DNA from: Yinghuangia seranimata
GTDB lineage: Bacteria; Actinomycetota; Actinomycetes; Streptomycetales; Streptomycetaceae
DNA: 46,975 bases
Direction of reading: 5' to 3'
NCBI RefSeq assembly: GCF_029953285.1
Contig: NZ_JASAOI010000079.1
Span: 1 to 46,975 of the forward strand
Each line of letters opens with the position of its first letter. Position 1 is the stretch's first letter. Of the stretch, positions 39,822 to 46,975 are shown one piece after another. Made by a program: the position numbers and the translations under genes. Under the pieces are notes generated by a model. That model made no database searches. It was not told where the DNA came from and saw only the letters and a program-made list of their open reading frames with translations.

Positions 39822-42182
39822 ATGGGCATACGCGTGCGCCGCAGGCCGCTGATCGCCACAAGCGCGTCACTGGCCGCACTCGCGCTGGCAGTTCTGCCGG
39901 CGACAGGCGCCTCCGCCGCCGGGCTCGCACCCGCACCGGCACCCCACAGCACCACGTCGGCCGCACCGGCCGGCGGCACCACGGCCACCCCGCAAGGCGG
40001 CACCGCCGACGACGTCGACCACCTCGGCAAGGGCACCGCCGGCTCGGCCGCCGACAGCCGCCCAGGGTCGATCACCGTCGCCGGCAAGGACGTTCCCGCG
40101 ACCGGCAAGGCCCCCAACGGCCCGGCGGCCGCCCCGGCGCCGGCGGTCTCGCGGTTCGCCGCCCCGGCCGCGGTACCGGGCTGCACCCTGGCCGAGTTCT
40201 CCCAGCTGTCCCCGAAGCAGCTGGCGGACTTCCTGGTGCGGCCGGACGTCAAGGCGTCCACCTGTCTCAAGCCGTTCCTGTGGACCTACTCCCCCGAGCT
40301 GGCCCGCGTCCTGACACCGGGTCACCTCAAGGCGGTGCTCGACCGGATCGTCCAGCTCGCCCCGAGCTACGACGGCACGGACAACCAGAACCTTTACGAG
40401 CTCTGGTACTTCACGCACGCCGCGCTCTACATCGACTGGAACGCGAACGACGTCAACCTGCGCGTCCCGGCCGTGCTCGACCCGCTCAGCGCGGCGATCG
40501 ACGCGTACCGCGCCAACCCCAAGGCGTTCGGTGCGACGACGAACTCCGCGGCGACCATGCTCGAGGTCGTCATCTCCGCCGGCACGGACACCGTGCGCCC
40601 CCGGCAACTCGGGCTGTTCGCGGGTGTCTTCAACGCCATGAACGGAAGCACGACGGCCTGGCAGGACCCGGCCTGGCAGAACGTCACCCTGCAGTCCCAG
40701 GTCCAGGTCTACAACGGGATGGTCTACGAGGCGGACGCCTACCGGGCCGCCGTCGCCGCCGACCCGGCGTACCGCGCCGCGCTCAAGGCGTTCGTCGGCT
40801 ACACCCACCTGAACGCCAACGCCGGCGGCCTACTGCGCAACGGCATCTTCGAGTACGGCCGCATCGGCCTGGTCCCGGCGGTCCGCGCCGAGGTCACCGC
40901 CGGGCTCGCCGACCTCCTCACGGTCACCGAGAACGCCTACGGCAAGTACGGCGTCGTGTGGAGCGAGACCGCGCACTGGCTCGAGTACTACGGGCTCTGC
41001 AAGCAGTACGACGTGTGCAAGGCCGACCTCGAGGCCAAGCTGTTCCCGCACACCTACAGCTACGACAACGGCGACTTCGAGGTGCACACCGGCCTCGACG
41101 CGGCCACCGTCGAGCAGCTGTACTACGCGTCCAAGCAGGTCAAGACGCAGTTCCTGCGGATCGTGGGCAGCGACCAGCCGGTCGCCGGCGACGTCAACCA
41201 CAAGCTGACGATGCGCCTGTACGAGGCCATGGCCGACTACAAGAAGTACCAGTACTTCCTGTACGGCTACGGCACCAACAACGGCGGCCTGTACATCGAG
41301 GACGGCGCGACGTTCTACACGTACCAGCGCGTCATCCCGCGCGACTCGCTCCTCACCCTCGAGGAGCTGTTCCGCCACGAGTACACGCACTACCTCAACG
41401 GCCGCTACGCCGTGCCGGGCCTGTTCGGCGAGGCCCCCTGGTACACCGACAACCGCACCACGTCGTTCGACGAGGGCACCGCGGAGTACTTCGCCGGCTC
41501 GACCCGCGACCAGGGCGTGAAGGTCCGCAAGTCGCAGATCGACCGGATCATCAAGGACCTGAAGACCAACAGCCGTCCGTCGGTCAACGAGATCCTGCAC
41601 TTCAAGTACGACGACGCCGGCTACTTCTTCCGCTACTACTCGTACGCGTGCGCGTTCTGGGCGATGCTCGGCCGCGACCACCCGGACGAGCTGCGCGAGA
41701 TGTACAGCGACCTGCGGGCGAACAACGTCGCCGCGTTCGACGACTTCCTCAACCGCATGGGCACCAAGTACCAGGCGGCGTACGACGCCTTCCTGGACCA
41801 GCAGATCGCGGGCGTCGACCAGCTCACCATCCCGAGCGCGTCGTACACCCCGGTCGCGCAGCTGGCGTCGGCGAACACGGCCGAGGTCCAGCAGGCGTTC
41901 GCGACGTCCACCTGGGCGACGCCGACGTGCGCGACCACCGCCACCGACGGGCACCCGCGGTTCACCTGCAAGGGCATGATCACGGCGAACATCGCCTCGA
42001 CCCAGCCCGGCCAGGTGCACAAGGACATGGACGCGACGGTCGACTACTTCATCCTGACCCGGGCCGGAGCGGCGACCAACAACCTCGCGGACATGAACTG
42101 CTACTACGCCGACCCGGAGCTGTGGAGCAACGGCAAGGCGGCGACGTCCTGGTACACGTGCGAGGGGCCGCTGCGCCCGTAG
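39822..42182 (+). CDS. Secreted M9-family collagenase
   Basis: This 786-residue protein has a Tat-like or Sec signal peptide (RVRRRPLIATSASLAALALA, cleavage near ASA at about 29) and an Ala/Pro/Gly linker to about 115. A peptidase M9N activator region follows, then the M9 catalytic domain. The zinc motif HEYTH is at 519-523, with the third ligand Glu551 in DEGTAEYF, the spacing seen in clostridial ColG. It should degrade collagen-like helical protein outside the cell. It lacks the PKD and PPC collagen-binding tails of longer enzymes. GGAAGGG lies upstream of ATG 39822, and a 16-bp hairpin terminator follows. Confidence 0.93.
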   Translation: MGIRVRRRPLIATSASLAALALAVLPATGASAAGLAPAPAPHSTTSAAPAGGTTATPQGGTADDVDHLGKGTAGSAADSRPGSITVAGKDVPATGKAPNGPAAAPAPAVSRFAAPAAVPGCTLAEFSQLSPKQLADFLVRPDVKASTCLKPFLWTYSPELARVLTPGHLKAVLDRIVQLAPSYDGTDNQNLYELWYFTHAALYIDWNANDVNLRVPAVLDPLSAAIDAYRANPKAFGATTNSAATMLEVVISAGTDTVRPRQLGLFAGVFNAMNGSTTAWQDPAWQNVTLQSQVQVYNGMVYEADAYRAAVAADPAYRAALKAFVGYTHLNANAGGLLRNGIFEYGRIGLVPAVRAEVTAGLADLLTVTENAYGKYGVVWSETAHWLEYYGLCKQYDVCKADLEAKLFPHTYSYDNGDFEVHTGLDAATVEQLYYASKQVKTQFLRIVGSDQPVAGDVNHKLTMRLYEAMADYKKYQYFLYGYGTNNGGLYIEDGATFYTYQRVIPRDSLLTLEELFRHEYTHYLNGRYAVPGLFGEAPWYTDNRTTSFDEGTAEYFAGSTRDQGVKVRKSQIDRIIKDLKTNSRPSVNEILHFKYDDAGYFFRYYSYACAFWAMLGRDHPDELREMYSDLRANNVAAFDDFLNRMGTKYQAAYDAFLDQQIAGVDQLTIPSASYTPVAQLASANTAEVQQAFATSTWATPTCATTATDGHPRFTCKGMITANIASTQPGQVHKDMDATVDYFILTRAGAATNNLADMNCYYADPELWSNGKAATSWYTCEGPLRP

Positions 42183-42231
42183 CCCGTCGTACCGCTGCGG
42201 TACCGGTCGTACCTGACGACCACTCATGAAC

Positions 42232-42272
42232 GGTCCGGGCGCCCCGCGGTGATAGCGCGGGGCGCCCGGACC
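42232..42272. terminator. Strong bidirectional hairpin terminator
   Basis: A 16-bp perfect stem (GGTCCGGGCGCCCCGC and complement) with a 9-nt loop lies between the convergent collagenase and the tandem secreted genes. Confidence 0.85.
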
Positions 42273-42313
42273 CCCATCGTGGCACGGCGTCAGGCACCGC
42301 GCGGGAGGTCCGC

Positions 42314-43549
42314 TCACCCCTCCGGGGGGATGTAGACGGCGCACGTCGAGAACGGCTGGTTCTGGACGCACATGTACAGGCTCTTCCACTTGGTGTCGTT
42401 GTCGGCGAGAGCCCTGGTCAGCGCGTCGGCGCACGAGGGGTCGGTCAGGCCCCAGAGGGATCCGTCCGGCCATCCGGCCTGCGTGGTGCGGTCCGCGATC
42501 GCCTGGAGGCAGGCGTCGGACGGGTTGTAGCGCTTCACCTCGTTCAGGAACCGCAGGTAGTCGTTGTTCTGAACGGCGTTCGTCCGCGCGTCCACGATCG
42601 CCTGGACCTGCTGCTGGGCCTGCTGCTTGGCTTCCGGCGTCGCGTTCGGGTCCTGGAGGACCGCAAGCGCGGCCGCGGCAGTGGTGTTCGTGTCCTGGAG
42701 GATCTGCTTGACCTTCTGCTGGTCCTCGGGCTTCTTCGGCGCCGTCTTCGGATCCACCGCCGCCAGCAGGCCGTTGGTGATCGAGTCCGCGATCTTGATG
42801 TAGAGGCCCTTGTACACGGCGGGAAGGCCGGGATCCTGGAGGTTGGTCGTGTAGGACGCCAGCGCACTCGCGAGTTGCAGGTAGACGGCCCGGTCCGTCG
42901 CCGAGAGGTTCGCGTCCTGCGTCAGTCTGGTCGCCTCGTTGATCCCCTGCACGTACTTCAGGTACATCGCGCGGTCCGCCTGCGACGTGGTCGGGTCCTG
43001 GATCAGTTTCAGCGCCTGGTTGATGCTGTCCACGATGTACATGAAGGAGTTCTTGTCCTTCTGGGGTGTGGCCGGGTTGTTGATGGCGTTCACCGCCACG
43101 GCCAGCCCCTCCCGGAGCCTCTGCTTCACGTCCTCGGAGACGTTCAGCCCCTTGATCTCCGCTTCCACTTCCGCGGGCGTCACCGCTGCGTCGTACTTCT
43201 GCCCTTCCGGTGGACTCGTCGTGATCTTCGTCTTCGTTTTCGTCGTGTACGAGGTTGTGAACTCCGACGGTGTGCCGGAGCTCGGAGAGGTGGCGGGCTT
43301 CCCGCTCGTCGGCGGGCCCTCCGAGTGCTCCGACGTATTCGGCGCCTGCGACGTGGCGCCGCCGGTCGGCGGCTCGCTGCTCGGCGGCTGGCTGCTCGGC
43401 GGCGGAGTGTCCACGGACGCCGCGTTCGGAGCGCGCGCCGGGTGATCGGGCGCCGTGGCCGCCACGGCGGCCGCCGGCAGGGCGACCGCGGCGGCCAAGC
43501 ACGACGTCCCGACCATGCGGGAGATCCGTCGTTGAGGGGATGTGGACAT
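42314..43549 (-). CDS. Secreted helical-repeat protein of unknown family, copy 2
   Basis: This 411-residue protein has a signal peptide (about 1-37; core CLAAAVALPAAAVAATA) and a Ser/Thr/Pro-rich linker (to about 130). A helical domain follows, with roughly 27-residue repeats of the pattern QDP-X-LS-X-ADRA-X-YL-XX-V-XX-IN. The C-terminal segment has four conserved cysteines (DACLQA, DPSCAD, YMCVQN, FSTCAV). It ends YIPPEG. It follows its paralogue after a 17-bp gap. The last third is about 98% identical in DNA to that of the paralogue. The family was not recognised. Confidence 0.85.
   Translation of the reverse strand: MSTSPQRRISRMVGTSCLAAAVALPAAAVAATAPDHPARAPNAASVDTPPPSSQPPSSEPPTGGATSQAPNTSEHSEGPPTSGKPATSPSSGTPSEFTTSYTTKTKTKITTSPPEGQKYDAAVTPAEVEAEIKGLNVSEDVKQRLREGLAVAVNAINNPATPQKDKNSFMYIVDSINQALKLIQDPTTSQADRAMYLKYVQGINEATRLTQDANLSATDRAVYLQLASALASYTTNLQDPGLPAVYKGLYIKIADSITNGLLAAVDPKTAPKKPEDQQKVKQILQDTNTTAAAALAVLQDPNATPEAKQQAQQQVQAIVDARTNAVQNNDYLRFLNEVKRYNPSDACLQAIADRTTQAGWPDGSLWGLTDPSCADALTRALADNDTKWKSLYMCVQNQPFSTCAVYIPPEG
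42425..42799. repeat. Near-identical 375-bp block, copy A
   Basis: It matches 43675-44049 at an offset of 1250 bp. I count six single-base differences over the first 365 bp, mostly silent, with divergence on both sides of the block. This is consistent with recent gene conversion. Confidence 0.85.
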
Positions 43550-43566
43550 GCCGGATCCAGGTGCTG

Positions 43567-44796
43567 TCACTGCGGGGGGATGTAGGCGGCGCACGTCGAG
43601 AACGCCTGGTTCAGGACGCACGAGAACAGGGCGTTCCACGCGCTGCTCTTGTCGGCGGCCGCCTTGGTCAGGGTGTCGGCGCACGAGGGGTCGGTCAGGC
43701 CCCAGAGGGATCCGTCCGGCCATCCGGCCTGCGTGGTGCGGTCCGCGATCGCCTGGAGGCAGGCGTCGGACGGGTTGTAGCGCTTCACCTCGTTCAGGAA
43801 CCGCAGGTAGTCGTTGTTCTGAACGGCGTTCGTCCGCGCGTCCACGACCGCCTGGACCTGCTGCTGGGCCTGCTGCTTGGCCTCCGGCGTCGCGTTCGGG
43901 TCCTGAAGGACCGCAAGCGCCGCCGCGGCAGTGGTGTTCGTGTCCTGGAGGATCTGCTTGACCTTCTGCTGGTCCTCGGGCTTCTTCGGCGCCGTCTTCG
44001 GATCCACCGCCGCCAACAGGCCGTTGGTGATCGAGTCCGCGATCTTGACGTATACCGCCTTGTACACCGGCTCGAGGTTGGGATCCTGGATCGCGTTCAC
44101 GTAGTTCGTGAGCGAGACCGCGAGCGACAGGTAGACGGCCCGGTCCGCGACGGAGAGTTTCGCGTCCTGCGTCAGCTTGGTCGCCTCGTTGATCCCCTGC
44201 ACGTACTTCAGGTACATCGCGCGGTCCGCCGGCGACGTCGTCGGGTTCTGGGCCAGCTGCAACGCGCGGTTGATGCTGTCCACGAGGTACCTGTAGGCGG
44301 TCTTGTCGTTCGCGGACGTGGTCGGGCTGTCGATGGCGTTCACCGCCACCGCCAGCCCCTCCCGGAGCTGCTGCTTCACGTCCTCAGGGAGGTCCAGGGC
44401 GTTGATCCGCGCCTCCACTTCGGCAGGCGTCACGCCCGCCTGGAACTGCGCCCCCTGGGATGGCGACGACGTCGAGGTCCCGGGTTTCGTGGATGTCGAC
44501 GTCCCCGGTTTCGATGAGGACGCGCCCGTGCTGGGTGCGCCCGACCCCGGCGCGGAGGTGGCGGGTTTCTGGCTCGTCTGCGGCTTCTGCGACGTTTCCG
44601 GGCCCTGCGTCTTCGGGGTGTAGTAGCCCGGCGGCCGGCTGCTCGGCGACGGCGGCGGAGTGTCGACGGACGTCGCGTTCGGCGCGCGCGCCGGGGCGTC
44701 CGACGCCGTTGCCGCCACGGCGGTGGCCGGCAGGGCGACCGCGGCCGCCAGGCACGACGTGCCGACAATACGGGAGATCCTTCGGTTACTAGACAT
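43567..44796 (-). CDS. Secreted helical-repeat protein of unknown family, copy 1
   Basis: This 409-residue paralogue of the downstream gene has the same plan: a signal peptide (about 1-37), a Ser/Thr/Pro/Lys-rich linker that differs between copies (about 38-125), helical repeats (about 140-250) and a four-cysteine C-terminus (DACLQA, DPSCAD, FSCVLN, FSTCAA). The N-terminal half is clearly diverged from copy 2 while the C-terminal block is nearly identical in DNA. I chose ATG 44796 because the signal peptide begins there and GAGAAG precedes it. It probably forms a two-gene operon. No function is known. Confidence 0.85.
   Translation of the reverse strand: MSSNRRISRIVGTSCLAAAVALPATAVAATASDAPARAPNATSVDTPPPSPSSRPPGYYTPKTQGPETSQKPQTSQKPATSAPGSGAPSTGASSSKPGTSTSTKPGTSTSSPSQGAQFQAGVTPAEVEARINALDLPEDVKQQLREGLAVAVNAIDSPTTSANDKTAYRYLVDSINRALQLAQNPTTSPADRAMYLKYVQGINEATKLTQDAKLSVADRAVYLSLAVSLTNYVNAIQDPNLEPVYKAVYVKIADSITNGLLAAVDPKTAPKKPEDQQKVKQILQDTNTTAAAALAVLQDPNATPEAKQQAQQQVQAVVDARTNAVQNNDYLRFLNEVKRYNPSDACLQAIADRTTQAGWPDGSLWGLTDPSCADTLTKAAADKSSAWNALFSCVLNQAFSTCAAYIPPQ
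43675..44049. repeat. Near-identical 375-bp block, copy B
   Basis: This is the partner of 42425-42799. See the copy A entry. Confidence 0.85.
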
Positions 44797-44975
44797 AACA
44801 CTTCTCACTGTTCGCTCCCCGGCGGCGCGCTGCAACCTCAGCACCGGTCGCCGGCCGCAGGTTTCAGGGAGATGTCACGGATAGGCCACGGCGTTTCCGG
44901 CTCATGTCGAACGTCGCACCGCGTGAGGAGAGGGACACGATGGCGACACGTCGAAGTAACACAGCATCAGATCGC

Positions 44976-45002
44976 GTAACGCGTACGTAACTTGGGCGTG
45001 AG
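44976..45002 (+). promoter_or_regulatory. Candidate GlnR box upstream of amtB
   Basis: GTAAC (44976-44980), GTAAC (44987-44991) and GTGAG (44998-45002) are spaced exactly 11 bp, like the a- and b-sites of the actinomycete GlnR box (GTNAC-N6-GAAAC). A fourth GTAAC lies at 44956-44960, two helical turns upstream. The b-site matches imperfectly. GlnR activates amtB under nitrogen limitation in Streptomyces. Confidence 0.55.
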
Positions 45003-45094
45003 CGTGTGGAAATCCGGCGTCTCCACCCTGGCGTGGGCCCCCGGCGCCGCCGAGGGCGCTTTGGTGCATATCGCCGACGGGAACGAGGGGGCCG

Positions 45095-46794
<1,700 letters not shown>

Positions 46795-46798
46795 GTAG

Positions 46799-46823
46799 GC
46801 CTGGGCCGACGAGGCTGTTTTTT
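46799..46823 (+). terminator. Possible terminator after glnK
   Basis: A weak GCCT/AGGC stem is followed by a run of six T (46818-46823). T-runs are rare in this genome, so it may be real, but the stem is short. The remaining bases to the window end show no recognised gene. Confidence 0.3.
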
Positions 46824-46975
46824 GCGGCCTCTGTGCTGCACCGTTCCTGACCTGGTGCGTTTTGGTGGCCTGACGCCCCTCCCGCTTTTGGATTTTCCGC
46901 GCGGACGGCCCGCGCCTCAAGCCGTTCCTGCCAGCGCTTGGTCCCTTGGCCTGGTTCGGTTGCGGCTTGACCCGC

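Noticed and set aside
44940-44990. 16-codon leader ORF before amtB with a good ribosome-binding site
   Set aside because: It overlaps the candidate GlnR box, so it is probably upstream of the transcription start. No amino-acid bias suggests attenuation.

Overview
This 47 kb window is chromosomal DNA from a very GC-rich actinomycete. The Streptomyces-like features are the codon bias, GTG/TTG starts, many start codons with no ribosome-binding site but a TANNNT box 6-10 nt upstream (leaderless transcripts), Tat/Sec-secreted proteins, an amtB-glnK pair, and XRE-cupin and SpoIIE-phosphatase regulators. I cannot name the species. No rRNA, tRNA, insertion sequence, prophage or CRISPR array was seen.

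Layout. 1-2.5 kb: a degenerate GHMP (galactokinase-like) protein, a block of 39-bp tandem repeats, and a membrane-anchored YcnI copper protein. 2.5-7.1 kb: a LysR regulator and two divergent secreted proteins (a beta-propeller protein and a phosphoesterase) that share the same C-terminal Ig-like module. 7.1-9.5 kb: an MFS exporter coupled to a TolB-like propeller protein. 9.5-14.9 kb: the RNA helicase HrpA between two small toxin-antitoxin modules (VapBC and a DUF6247/RelE-like pair). 14.9-20.6 kb: a secreted alpha/beta hydrolase with a WxL-like tail, a low-molecular-weight tyrosine phosphatase, a TetR-DHA2 efflux unit with two matching palindromic operators, and a TIGR03086 protein.

20.6-25.8 kb: a compact minus-strand unit. 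An RlaP-type nucleotidyltransferase precedes a translationally coupled series of a MoxR AAA+ ATPase, a CoxE-like VWA protein, two double-YbjQ proteins and a small protein of unknown function. This is the best candidate for an undescribed system here. 26-30.4 kb: a membrane-anchored esterase, a 40-residue membrane protein, an XRE-cupin regulator with an alternating GGCAA/TTGCC operator, a LURP-one protein, and an APC permease with a His-rich tail. 30.4-39.6 kb: an orphan molybdenum subunit of a xanthine-dehydrogenase-family enzyme, an HSL-type esterase, a SpoIIE-type phosphatase, a CrtC-like protein, an M50-like membrane protease, an SRPBCC protein, and a divergent LLM-monooxygenase/IclR pair.

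39.8-47 kb: a secreted M9 collagenase, two tandem secreted paralogues of unknown family whose 3' ends are almost identical in DNA (recent gene conversion), and amtB-glnK under a likely GlnR box. This AmtB carries Glu in place of the first histidine of the twin-His pore motif.
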